A stretch of 64,000 bases of DNA from Neodiprion pinetum (lineage: Eukaryota > Arthropoda > Insecta > Hymenoptera > Diprionidae), in the NCBI RefSeq assembly GCF_021155775.2, contig NC_060232.1, positions 18,297,922-18,361,921 on the forward strand, in the 5' to 3' direction. How positions within the stretch are numbered: the first letter of the stretch is position 1; the number at the start of each line of letters is the position of its first letter. The notes beneath the pieces were generated by a model that saw only the letters and a program-made list of their open reading frames with translations, ran no database searches and had not been told where the DNA came from. Below, one piece after another: positions 53,486-64,000 of this stretch. The translations under genes and the position numbers were made by a program.

Positions 53486-56400
53486 TCATAGGGCAATTTC
53501 ATCGAGTAGGTCACGTTGGCGTATCAGCGAAGATAGGCACTGTCTGAATACAGGAAGTGATGGGGCTCCTGTTAGCTGTGGTGGAAGCGAGTTCCAAGGT
53601 CGGACTCTGATGGCGATAAACGACCTCTTCAGAAACTCAGACCTGCATTGTACAGGGGCAAGCGAGTTGGTGGCGGCTGTAGCGAAGCGTGGGTTAACCC
53701 TGTGAGCTGGGCGCAAAGTAATGGCGAGATAGGCAGGTACCCCCAGTTTAACTAGCGACTAGAGCAGGCAATCAACAAAGAATAGCCTTCTATTTTGTGG
53801 GGTGAACCATCCGAGATTTTTTCACCGATTCGAGATATGTTCGAACCTACGGCAGTTTAGGGCGAACCGAACACAGTTGTTAAGCGCAACAAGCAATCTT
53901 GCGTCTTGCACTCCGGAAAGGCCATTGAAGACAACCGAGCAGTAATCGAAGTAAGGTCAAACAAGAACGCGAATCAACAATTGCTTAAGTGAGAAGGTCA
54001 TAAGCGTGCTGTTTAGTCTTAATAGGTGCAGATTGGTGTTGGCCTTCTTGATAATGCCAGATACATGATCATCCCATTTGAAAGTGTCAGTAAGCATGAA
54101 CCCAAGGTACAAAGCGGATCTCACAAAGTGTACTGGCTGTCCATTGATGACTATGGGAGGAAGAAGGTCGTGATTTAATATCTTGTATGTAGTGCGGGCT
54201 CCCAATGATGATAGCCTTCGTTTTAGTAGCGTTTAGTGTAAGGTGGTTGTCAAGCGTCCACAGGCAGACTCTGTTTGCTTCAGCTTCTAGCGTATCTAGC
54301 ACAAGTAAGAGGTTGCGTGGGAGGCAGCGCAGATGGAGAGCAAGGTCATCCGCGTCGAAGATGTGGCAGCAGTCACTCTGGGCACTAGGTAAGTCACTCA
54401 CTAACAGCGAGAAGAGGAGTGGACCCAATACACTGCCCTGCGGAACTCCTGATGGGACTGCCTGCCATGAGGATCTAGTGCCAAATTCGTCCAGCACAGC
54501 CTGCCTGCGATTTGAGAGGTATGAATGGAAACACGCGAGTACATGACGAGAAAGGCCAAGTTTTCGCAGCTTGTCTAACAACAGGTTATGATGAACGACA
54601 TCAAAGGCTTTAGAAAAATCAAAGAAGACGACAATGGTCAACATCCGTTTATCCACGGCTCTCCTACGATCATCAGTGAGTTTTATTAGAGCTGTTTGTG
54701 TGCTGTGTCCTTTCCTAAAACCAGTCTGGAGGGGGTCGAGAAGATTGCGCGAGGTGAGGTAGTCCGATAGTTGTTGATATACTAGCCTTTCTCCACTTTG
54801 GATAGGCAACACAGTAAGGAGATCAGACGATAGTCCGAAACGCTCGATGGAATACGTGTCTTCTTGACCGGTCCGATGTGGGATTCCTTACAACTATCCG
54901 GAAATGAGGCATAGGCCAAGGAGTGATTGACGATGTCCAGTATAGCTGACAATAAGGTTGGAAGACATAGCTTGATAAACAGGACCGGAATACCATCGGG
55001 ACCGCTGCATTGGAAGATTGGTTCTCGATGCACTGCAGAAGTTCCTCAGGTGAGACGTAGGCAAAGTAGAAGTTCCTGGCGTCGAATGCATCTTGTCGGT
55101 GTATGACCTCAGCGAAAGAGGGACAGACATGATTTGCTGGGTCTTGAAGAACCGAACTGAAGTGCTCGTTAGGTTCGTCCACCGAGCAAGATGAAGCAGA
55201 GTCCTTTTTGGGCTTGAGCAGTCCATGCATCGTAGTTGATTCCATGCTGGTTGGCCACGGACCCCAAGCAGTCTTCCCTCATAATATCGAGTGCGGTCAA
55301 AATCGATGTTACGCTGCACTTGATTACGGAGAAACTTGTACACATCTCAATCTGCCAGGCTCTTGGATCAAGAAAAACGTCGATGTGCCCGATTGCGCTC
55401 GTGCATCTGTGCCCGTATAAGTTAAACCAAGATACGAGCGGAGAGCGTATAAGCTTTCTCCTGACTGGAGCCACCGTGTTTAAGGCACGACTCGTGGTCT
55501 GGTTGAGAAATTGTATCCTCTCGTTGACATCGACACTATCGTAGTAAGTCGTCCAGTTGGTATCGAGCAGTATCTCTTCCAGTGACGAGAGATCGATACG
55601 GTCAAACGCACGAGATTCGACAATCCTGGGCAAGAAAACCGCGGCTCGATATCTGTATTCGATGTACACGAGCAGATGTGCAGACAGATGCGAGCCAGCG
55701 TGTTTGCCCCACGATGATACGTTGTAAGATCCATCAACTGCCATGATGTTAAGCCACGCAAAGCGTTCAACAGCAGCGGTGTAGTGCGTGGCATCATGGT
55801 CAACGATATTCAAGCCAGCATCCAATAAGAGGTACCTCAGTTGCGTAGCCTTTGGAGAGTTTTCAAGAAGGTCAGCATTTAGGTCCCCCATGACAATAGC
55901 ACGATTGTAGCGTTCTAGCGTAGAAGAGAGGGCTTCCTTAAACTCGTCGAAGTCAGACGTTAACCCGATATATGGCAGACGATAAGCCATTGCTGCGAGG
56001 ATTTTTTCTTGCCCAGCTCTCCAGACCTCGACCAACATGAACTCAGGCTTGCATGTCGTCAGTTGATGCACTAACTATTCGTGCACAGAGAGAATGGTGT
56101 ACAAATAGAGCAGTCCCACCGCCTCGTCTGTTAATACGATCGTTACGCAGTACACTGTGAGTTCTGGGTGAGACCATAACATCAGGGATGTTATCAGGGT
56201 GGTCTCACGCACACTCCAATGATTTCGTACCGTTCAGTTTCGAAATAGTCTATAAACTAGGAGCAATGGCACACGATTGACTGCGCATTCACATAGCACA
56301 CTCGTAAGTCCGCACTGCCTGTAATATTGCCCCCAGCTGCCTCCCCCGACTACCTCAGTCCTTGCCTGGATGTTTCAAGACACCGTTCCCTCGCTGCTTT

Positions 56401-56600
56401 GGGTTTAAGTTTCTAGTAATGGCTCCTTTACTCGCGGTCGCGACAACTGATTTTCCTGCAGTAGGAAAAAAGGAGGCAGAGTCGGTCCGACACGGAGGCT
56501 ACCTACGCTGCGATCACCTAGAGGTGGAAGGTGGTAGGGTGGTGGTGGGAGTGCTTTCAGTATACTGCGGGGTCTGAGGGGCTGCAGAGAGGTTTTCGTT
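53486..56600 (-). pseudogene. LINE ORF2: AP endonuclease and reverse transcriptase
   Basis: ORF2 nicks the target and copies RNA there. The endonuclease part (about 56400-55450) shows AMAYRLPY, VMGDLNADLL and, where SDH is expected, GSHLSAHLL, so a catalytic Asp appears changed to Ala. RT (about 55030-54087) has FRKGHSTQTALIKL, FDFSKAFD, PSGVPQGSVLGPLLF and DADD in place of YADD. A C-terminal piece (about 53716-53486) has RVRPWNSLPPQL and a Phe-Arg-x2-Leu ending. At least four frame changes and several stops split the protein. Confidence 0.82.
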
Positions 56601-57679
56601 TCAGTGGTGTACTGATTCGCGCGACGTTGGCACAATTATGTTCCTGACAACGTTAGTGACGGTCTTTTGCACAACGCGATGGCCGTTTCCGTCATAGAAC
56701 ACCCTGAGGCCGCGCCCTCCTTCCGCCGTCCGACGAGCAACCTCAGCTCGCGCTCTTGAGTAGTCAGCCGCCTGAGCAGGAGTTCGATCTGGGTAGATGA
56801 AGACGTTCTTGTATTGCTCATTTCCATCAAGGCGACTCGTCGAAGTGCGGATTTTTAGTGCAAGTTCCCGCGAGGCACAAGCGATTTTAAGGAGACGCGG
56901 ACGATTGCCAGGTCCACCTGCTGTGCCGATGCGGGTAATTCTGAAGGATGCTGGGTCGGCATCCGGTAGTAGCGTAAGAAAGAGGTTGCGCACTGTTCTT
57001 GTGTCGTCCGTAGTCCCCACATCTGGTTCCCGAAGTCCAGCTACCATGACATTTGTAGCTCGCTTTTCCCTTTCACTGATCTCCCACGTTATGAAGTTTA
57101 TCACGCCTTGATCAATCGAGGAGCTCGCACCACGCGGGACCCGGCCGTCGATCTCTATCGTGTCAAGTCTGTGAGCAAGTTCATCGCATCTAGCCATCAG
57201 CGCGTCCACTCGCGAGTCGGTGGCCTGCACCGCAACTGCAATCTCCTCAACCTGCGTGATAACGTTCTCTATTTTTGCCTCAAGACCGACTTTTAGCTTT
57301 CGCAGCTCAGAACGCATCCCACGTAGCTCAGCAAGAAGATCCTGATTGCTCACCGGGCGCGAGTGGTCAGTCAACCCATCTGAGTCCACAGGGGTTAGAG
57401 CGTCGTTTTCAAAGCCACCATGAGGGAGATCAGCACATGTAGTATCCGCACAAATGGTACATAGATAGGTCTCTCTTTCGGCAATTACCTCTTCAATTGT
57501 GACGCCGCGCCGATGCTCTTGCTTATACACCTCGAGTGAAACTTGCGGTTACACTCACCAGTAGAAGGAATTTCAGGGAGTGGAGAACCGGTAGTCCGAC
57601 ACAGTGAGCAAGATTTAGGTCCACTTTTTGACATCTTTGATGATGTGTAGAGGCGAGTGCACAAGGAGAAAGACCTCAT
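56601..57679 (-). pseudogene. LINE ORF1: PHD-type finger, coiled coil and RNA-binding region
   Basis: The N-terminal frame (57679-57485) has a Cys/His cluster (CSLCRTTG, CNRKFHSRC) resembling a PHD-type zinc finger. After a frame change the next frame (57530-56601, 309 codons) has Cys pairs (CTICADTTC), a coiled coil (LRGMRSELRKLKVGLEAKI) and a region like the RRM/C-terminal domain of LINE ORF1 proteins (ERKRATN-type segment, then RLLKIACASRELALKI). It would bind element RNA. One frameshift separates the two halves. Confidence 0.7.
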
Positions 57680-57810
57680 GAGGCGCCAGGTTTTGGGGAG
57701 AGCAAGGAGATAGGGAATGTCGTGTAGGAATGAGAAGCTCGTGGCGATAGATAGCCCGTACTGCGCCTGGAGAACGGTAGCCTGGAGTGCAGGGCGATGA
57801 ATGAGGATTA

Positions 57811-60800
57811 CCCCAGTAACACCTAATTCCTTGTTGACACCGGTTTAGACCTCTCGGTCTACCCGGCCAAGCTCCTGTCTACCAAGCGCCAACCAGTGAA
57901 TTACCACCTGTACGCCGCCAACGGCAGCGTAATCCAAACTTACGATTGCACCGCCCTCACCCTGAGCCTGGGGCTGCAACGAGAGTTCACGTGGAGGTTC
58001 GTCATCGCCGATGTTACGAAGCCCATCATTGGAGCCGATTTTTTGAGCCATTTCAGCTTGCTTGTCGACCTCAAGTAACGACGGCTTCGCGATGATACCA
58101 CCGGCCTCTGCTCTCAAATTACTGTGAGTACATGCGAACAATTTTCTGTCCGAGCAACCGAGGGAAACTCAATTTTCCACGATTTACTCCGTAATTTTCC
58201 GGACGTAACGCGCCCAGACGGTCTCGCGGCCGCGAAAAAGCACGCAACAGTCCACCACATCCGGACTATGTCAGGCTCGCCTGTCGCGTGCAAAGCCCGC
58301 TGCCTTGCGCCTAACAAACTGAAGATCGCCAAGGAGGAATTTCAGAAGATGGTCAAGCTTGGACTCGCCCGAACTACGAGCAGTCCGTGGTCATCGCCAC
58401 TCCACCTGGTAGCCAAGAAGGCCAGCGATTGGCGCCCTTGCAGCGATTACCGCCCTCCCAACGCGCGCAAAATCCCCGACAAATACCCGGTCAGGCTCCT
58501 CGATGACTTTACGGCGACTCTTCACGGCAAAACAATTTTTTCGACCGTAGATCTGGTTCGCGCTTTCAACTAGATCCCTGTCGCGGTGGCTAACATCGAG
58601 AAAACTGCCATTATCACACCGTTCGGCCTGTTCGAATTCCCGCGATTGACTTTTGGCTTGCGAAACGCCGCGCAAACGTTCCAACGTTTCATCGACGAGG
58701 TAACACGCGATCTTTCCGTCATTTTCGCGTACTTCGACGACCTACTCGTCGCATTGTCGAGCGAAACGGAGCACTTGGACCACCTGCGCACGCTTTTTGA
58801 GCGTCTCCAAGAGTATGGACTCGTACTCGACGCAGACAAGTCACATTTCGGTCAGCGCGAGGTCCAATTTCTCGGACACCTGACCGACGCCGACGGTCTG
58901 CAGCCGCTACCTGAGCGAGTTAGCGCGATTCTCGAGCTAAAGTTCCCCAGCAATATCACCGTGCTGCGTGGCTTTCTTGAAACGATTAATTTTTACCGAC
59001 AATTCCTGAGGAATGCAGCCGAGATGCTCGCGCCGCTCAACCAACTATTGGAGGGTCCAGATGTAAAGAACACTACACCGGTCATTGAGACGCCCGAGCT
59101 TCGCCGTGCGTACGAGGCCGCAAAACAAGCGCTCGCCGTGGTCACGCAACTCGCGTACCCAGACGTTAACGCGCCGGGAGCAATTTGCACCGACGCCTCG
59201 AACTTCGCCATAGGGGCTGTATTACAGCAGCAAGTCCGTGGAGGATGGCAACCACTTGCTTTCTTCAGCAAGAAACTGCAGCCTTCTATCCAGAAACTGT
59301 CGACGTATGATCGTGAGTTGCACGCTGCGTACGAGGCGGTGCATCATTTTCGGCACATTTTCGAAGGCCGACACATCACGATCCACACGGACCATAAGCC
59401 CCTGCTCCACGCATTCCAGCAGCGTACATAGAGAGCCTCGCCATGGCAATTCAGGCGATTGGACTTCATCGGGCAGTTCACCAGCGATTTCCGGCATGTT
59501 TCAGGCCGAGATAACGTGGTGGTTGACACGCTTTCCCGAGTTGAGGCCATCGCCCCACCTGTGCCCATCAAAGAGCTCATCCAAGAGGAACAAAACGATG
59601 CTGATCTGCAGGAGTGACTCCATGACCCCGCTGCACAGCAACTACTGCACGGCATACTCATGCAAGGACAAGAGGTACTAGTTTATTGCGACGGTTCGTC
59701 AGGTAAACCGCGTCCGTACGTGCCAATAACCTTGCGCAAAAGAGTCTATGACGCCCTGCACAGCATGGCTCATCCCGGGACGCGACCGTCACAGCACCTG
59801 GTGAGCAAGAAGTACGTCTGGCCGACAATCAGCCAAGACTGTCTTGAATGGGCCGAGGCATGTATTAACTGCCAGCGAAACAAGGTCCAATGGCACGTGT
59901 CGTCACCAATCGCGCGATTTGACCTGCCGTCACAGCGTTTCGAGCACATCCACATTGACCTGGTGTCACTCCCGCCCTCGCGCGCTCACAAGATGTGCCT
60001 CACGATAGTCGACCGATTTACGCGTTTGCCCGAGGCGATACCTCTCGTCGCCAGTAACACGGCGCGAGAATGCGAGATACGGCGTTCCAGCGCGCATAAC
60101 ATCCGACCAAGGGGCGCAGTTTGAGTCAATCTTGTTCGCAGCGCTATCGAAATTTTTCGGCATCGCACACTTGAGGACAACCGCATACCATCCACAGGCA
60201 AACGGTCTGGTCGAGCGCCTGCATCGACAACTAAAGGCCGTGCTCCTCTGCCATCAGGAGACATGGTACGACGCCTTGCCAGCCGTTCTCCTTGGCCTAC
60301 GAGCTGCCTGGAAGGAGGACATCGGGGCGACGACAGCAGAGCTCGTCTACGGTGAACTCGTACACCTACCTAGCGAATTTTTGGTCCCCTCGGACAGACA
60401 CGCGACCGTTCGCGACGTCATCGCGGACCTCAAAGATAAATTCCGATACCTTGCACCGACGGATACGTCGCGCCATGAGACGCGCTCTGTTTTCTGTTTC
60501 AGAGATCTCAGCACATGTTCCCACGTTCTGGTGCGAGTTGGGAAAATTGGTCCATCCTTTTCGCCACCATACGAGGGCCCATACAAAGTCCTGGCGAGGA
60601 GGGAAAAATTTTTCATGGTGGACTATAAGCGACGACCAGCGGCGACATGAATTAACCGGCTCAAGCCCGTGTACCGGCCGGCCAATGACGACGTCGCGGA
60701 CGCTGGAAACAAGCCCCGGCAATCCACCCTGAACCAACCTGGCCCCAGCTCGGCACCCCAACCTACACAACAAAAACCTCCCGCGCGACGAAACGTGTCA

Positions 60801-60812
60801 TTTCTCATTTAA
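57811..60812 (+). pseudogene. pol: Pol of the CsRn1-like element (PR-RT-RH-IN)
   Basis: Protease has LVDTGLDLSVYPAKL and IGADFL, ending with a stop at about 58075. RT and RNase H share one frame: the RT box is YFDD (FAYFDDLLVAL), RNase H has TDASNFAIGAVL. Stops lie at 58571, 59429 and about 59615. Integrase begins near 59660 with H..H (HPGTRPSQH) and CINCQRNK, then HIDLVSL. A small deletion with a frame change near 60075-60100 removes sequence before TSDQGAQF; GLVERLHRQLK supplies the Glu. The tail is Pro/Gln-rich and ends at 60812, after one more stop near 60648. Confidence 0.85.
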
Positions 60813-61134
60813 ATACTATTATATATCAGTGGTGTAACGTAAGGGTATAAATGATCACTCACAACACAGCGGGATGATATTTAACGTATGGATTTATTAT
60901 GTATAAAGATACGGCTATGCAACGAGCATGCCGGAGTACATATGTGCTTGTCGGAGCCATGCACACAACTGACTCGCTCTCTGAACGTGAGAGTAGAGGC
61001 GCTACGGTATCACACATACATATGCAACTAGGAATGTATATCAATACATTACAAATACCTTCCTTGTAAATAACTTCGCGCTTTTCCTTGTGAATATTTT
61101 CATTCACGGTTCGTCCTCTCAAAAAGTGGAGTAC
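60813..61134 (+). other. 3' untranslated region of the CsRn1-like element
   Basis: No gene. It ends with a purine-rich AAAAAGTGGAGTAC directly before the 3' LTR. A stretch from TGTAACG (about 60834) to CATTACA (about 61054) has LTR-like ends, but its flanks do not match, so no insertion is called. Confidence 0.5.
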
Positions 61135-61352
61135 TGTGGAGGCAACGCCGCACTCACGTACACGCACACACTCTAACGCGTTAGGCATCAGCCTTTCGTC
61201 ATGCGGGTGGCCGAGAGAGTTTCGATCCGCTATTCGTCGACTACACACGCGTCCTTTGTACAGTCGAATAAAATAAGTGTTTGACCGTAATCAATCGTGT
61301 ACTTATTGCTAGCGGTAAGGTATTCCCAATACTACCTCCACGTCACGCTACG
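61135..61352 (+). repeat. 3' LTR of the CsRn1-like element
   Basis: 218 bp, same as the 5' copy with roughly a dozen differences; the last base is G where the 5' LTR has A. Followed by TATATAT and a solo LTR. Confidence 0.9.
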
Positions 61353-61359
61353 TATATAT

Positions 61360-63189
61360 TGTAACTAGAAAATCGAGTCGCGAAATAATCCTAGAGAGCC
61401 CCAGAACAGGAGTCACGCACCCGAGCTTCGACAGGGACGAAATAGCGCATTGCGACCAAGATATTTCAGGCTTTTGTTTTTTTTATTTTTTTTTTTGAGT
61501 GCGCCGGCTACCCTCCAGTGACCAACTCCGACGCCGAACACCTTTCGAAGCAAGGCGAAACCACGGAGATCTCGCGGGAAGGACCCCGAGGCTGCGGAGG
61601 GGGAGGCAACGCAGATCCCTGCAGCGCGGGAATCCAAGGTGGACGAGATTCCCGCTGGCGGCCGGCGAGCCGCAGCCTCCCCGCTCACCCCGCCGACACC
61701 CAACCAAGGCAACCGCGAGATACCAGCTGGCGACGAGGGAGCACCACCCCGCCCAACCCCAGGACTACGTAGAGCTGCGCGGGAGACGACATCGCGATCT
61801 AGCCTTAAGTTCTGCGCCGCGTAGAGACGACAGGTGCGCGGCAAGTTGCGCAATCCCCAAAATCGATGACCGATCGATTGTTGCGCATTCTTAGGGTGAT
61901 GACGTCACAAAAAATTAGCGTGACGAGATCGGCGTTGCGACCATCCGAGATCACTCGAGTTCTGGCGACCAACTAAGGTGAACGTGTTGCGAAGTAGATT
62001 CGTGTTCGAGTTTTTAAACAAAAAAAAAAGGAAAGTAATCGTTGCGAGGAGTAATGGTGAGCGTGAAGCACGAGGGAGTCGGGTCCTTCGTTTCTTGGAT
62101 GTGGAGCGGTAAGCGCTGTTAACCTTCTTGCGAGAGAATCTCGAGAGATCATTAGTAAAGGCTTGCCGAGGACGGATAGCCAGTGAGGATTGGCGTTAGC
62201 AACTGTACTCGAGATTCTTTAGCCGATACATTTGCTTGGTGACCGTAGCCTGAGTTGCGCGTAAGGGAGTAGCGTTAATTTTGAGGGGTCCAGGAAATCG
62301 AGTCGAGTCACGGGTTGAGCCGAGACATTATTGCCTCGAGATTGAGTGTAACTGAAGTCCGTTACACGGGGTCATTTTACTTCGTCTGATACACCCTCCG
62401 TTCTCGTGTAGGTCGCGAGCAGTCTCACGGGGAGCATTCGAATTCGCGACTGCGTCCCGCCGTCGCAGAGAAAGTGAAGCTCGGGTGTGCGCTAATAAAA
62501 ATATGCGTTCCTAGAGGAGGGTCGTGGGTGCCGCGACGAGCCTAGCCTCCGTTTAGTTTTTTTTTTTTTTTGGCATAATCAGTTAGTATTAAGTTGGCGA
62601 TTAGCGCCGTTTTGTAGAGGACGATTGCGAGCAGCGCGTCGCGTCCGATTTTGCTTTTGGTTTCTTTTAGCGTGTAAATTAGCGGTCACGAGTAGTACAG
62701 TGACTAGTGCACGTAGGTCGTAGAGGTCTTCGGGATCCCTACATATTTTGTTTTCTTTTTTTTTTAATTGATTATTTTGTTTGCTCGTTCTTCTTTTCTT
62801 TGTAAGCTAAGCGCTTGCGTTTGGGATCGCGAGGACAAGCTTCCGCAGTATTGTTATTATTTTTAATTTTTTTTTGTATTATCGCTATTTTGGAAATATA
62901 TTGGTTAATTTTCTCGCTGCTTTGTGAAATAACTTGTCAGCGTACGTGTGGCGTATCTCTCTCTACCCAAAAATTACCCCTTCCCTCTCCGCGGACTGAG
63001 CTTCCGAGCATATGGTCGCGGTATACCGGATTACCGATTTCGAGGCGTGTTGACCACGCCAGGCGCCCAACAAACTTCGCGGTCTTATTGCAGGTTCAGG
63101 GGACATCGTGGACGCCAAATTATTGTGCACGCGGTAAGTTCTCGGTCATTTTCTCCGAGTGACCGAGGTGCAGAAAAATCCACGTCACA
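61360..63189 (+). mobile_element. Solo LTR of the long-LTR Ty3/Gypsy family
   Basis: Starts TGTAAC, ends GTCACA, with ATAT on both sides (61356-61359 and 63190-63193). It aligns with 9600-11610 over most of its length but lacks about 70 bp near the start and the second AAGTTGGCGAT module. Numerous substitutions show it is a separate, older insertion. Open frames inside are shared with the other LTR and are not genes. Confidence 0.85.
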
Positions 63190-64000
63190 ATATATATAGG
63201 TCATTCCAGCAATTATTGAGTGAAGTTGTGCCGGGGGCTCTGAACTCTACATAACAAAAATTTTTATTGACAAGGACATAAAAAAAATAGCTTTCACGAT
63301 TTTCTTTCAAATTTTTTCGTCCAACCGTTTCGAAGATACAGTAGATCGAAAACTGCAAGATTTGCAATTGTTGACTTTGGTTATTAAAAATATCAAGCCC
63401 TTGTAAAATTTTTAAAAATATATTAAATTATGCTTTTTGTGTAAAAAAATCTCAGCTTTCTGAAACAAATATCTTCACTTTCCTCCAGTGTCGGGAAAAC
63501 CCTGAAAAATGAGGTCAAAAACTAAGAAACGCTTTTTTTACCGATGTATCATTTTTTATATTTTTTAAATTATTTTTTTCAGAAAGTTTACATTTTTTTA
63601 TATAGAAAATCTATTTTTATATTTTAGGATTATTCAAAAATAAACCATAGCAAAATAAAGTTGAAAGTTCTGTGATGAATTGCCGATCTGTATTGTGCTG
63701 CTGTCACGGTCGTTGCACGAACTATCAAATGAAATTTGCAGATCTCAGAGAAGCGACAAAATTTGTTCCGCATTAACACTAATTTGAACTTATCAAAGAT
63801 AAATTACATTGTTCGTCATGCCGAAAAAGTCGATGGTTGTGTATTACATGGAGAATGATGAGTCCAAGCATTGCAGCTTCGTTGGCATCTCTGATTGTAG
63901 ATATCACGATACAGTGGCTGTTCATTTGTTCCGCGAAGAATTGACAAAATATTTGGAACAAAAATTCCAGAATGTTTCAAAAATATATTATTTTTCGGAT
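63190..64000. other. AT-rich non-coding DNA, no gene seen
   Basis: No open frame with recognisable content and no repeat arms were identified. The minus-strand frame 63779-63961 is short and unremarkable. Confidence 0.5.

Larger units (their letters stand above)
53306..57803 (-). mobile_element. LINE (non-LTR retrotransposon), probably CR1-group, 4.5 kb
   Basis: It lies on the minus strand, inserted between gag and protease of the CsRn1-like element. AGGATTA flanks both ends (53299-53305 and 57804-57810). The 3' end is an (ATT)n-like tail (about 53306-53330). ORF1 and an endonuclease-RT ORF2 are both broken. Group placement rests on the PHD-type finger in ORF1 plus RT style and is tentative. 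Confidence 0.85.
51764..61352 (+). mobile_element. CsRn1-like Ty3/Gypsy retrotransposon, interrupted by a LINE
   Basis: Two 218 bp LTRs (51764-51981 and 61135-61352) flank it, with TATA on both sides. The primer site TGGTGACCCCGACGTGAT (from 51983) matches a tRNA-Trp 3' end, a hallmark of the CsRn1/Kabuki lineage. Gag lies at 52437-53298 and pol at 57811-60812. A minus-strand LINE separates them. Stops and frameshifts show the element is old. Confidence 0.9.

Noticed and set aside
60834..61054. A solo LTR (TGTAACG...CATTACA)
   Set aside because: The flanking bases do not match and no second copy is visible.
1..64000. CRISPR arrays, operons or other prokaryotic systems
   Set aside because: No spaced short direct repeats were seen, and introns plus retrotransposons show a eukaryotic source.

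Overview
The window is eukaryotic repeat-rich DNA, most likely from an insect. Introns, 5-8 bp target duplications, tRNA-primed LTR retrotransposons, a GIY-YIG Penelope-type element and a hAT transposon all point to an animal genome. The family mix (412/mdg1-like, mag-like, CsRn1-like, Copia, a long-LTR Ty3/Gypsy) fits an insect, perhaps a hymenopteran; the order is a guess. No complete host gene could be recognised. Nearly all coding sequence belongs to transposable elements, many nested or stacked end to end.

Layout. 263-2420: minus-strand pol fragment of a Ty3/Gypsy element. 2437-11610: the same family on the plus strand, with leader, decayed gag, pol, long 3' untranslated region and a 2.0 kb 3' LTR at 9600-11610; it has no 5' LTR, and a 121 bp tRNA-derived SINE splits gag from pol. 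12024-18477: complete mdg1/412-like element with 301 bp LTRs. 18478-29432: AT-rich DNA with no recognisable complete gene but several inverted-repeat elements (20164-20697, 24278-25384) and possible orphan exons near 28.0-28.8 kb. 29441-32669: complete hAT transposon with four transposase exons on the minus strand and an 8 bp target duplication. 32807-34307: Penelope-like endonuclease remnant between large inverted arms. 34552-36089: spliced coding fragment of an unrecognised family near two CACAGTGGTC motifs. 36090-40602: minus-strand mag-like Ty3/Gypsy element. 40603-45594: young, almost intact minus-strand Copia element. 45599-47327: solo LTR related to the first family. 47755-48028: LTR-like unit. 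48038-48350: another LTR piece. 49231-51756: pol-less derivative of the mdg1/412-like family. 51764-61352: CsRn1-like Ty3/Gypsy element split by a minus-strand LINE (53306-57803). 61360-63189: another solo long LTR. 63190-64000: no feature seen.

How the parts relate. These are competing mobile elements, not pathways. Where a gene order can be read it is gag - protease - reverse transcriptase - RNase H - integrase. Most copies are dead through in-frame stops, frameshifts or lost catalytic residues. The Copia element is the youngest-looking: LTRs near-identical, exact 5 bp target duplication, and a reading frame interrupted only by one TAA that is followed directly by ATG. Many LTR units from 45 to 63 kb abut one another across short (AT)n strings, suggesting repeated insertion into ATAT-like targets.

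All calls come from reading the sequence; no database search or folding was run.
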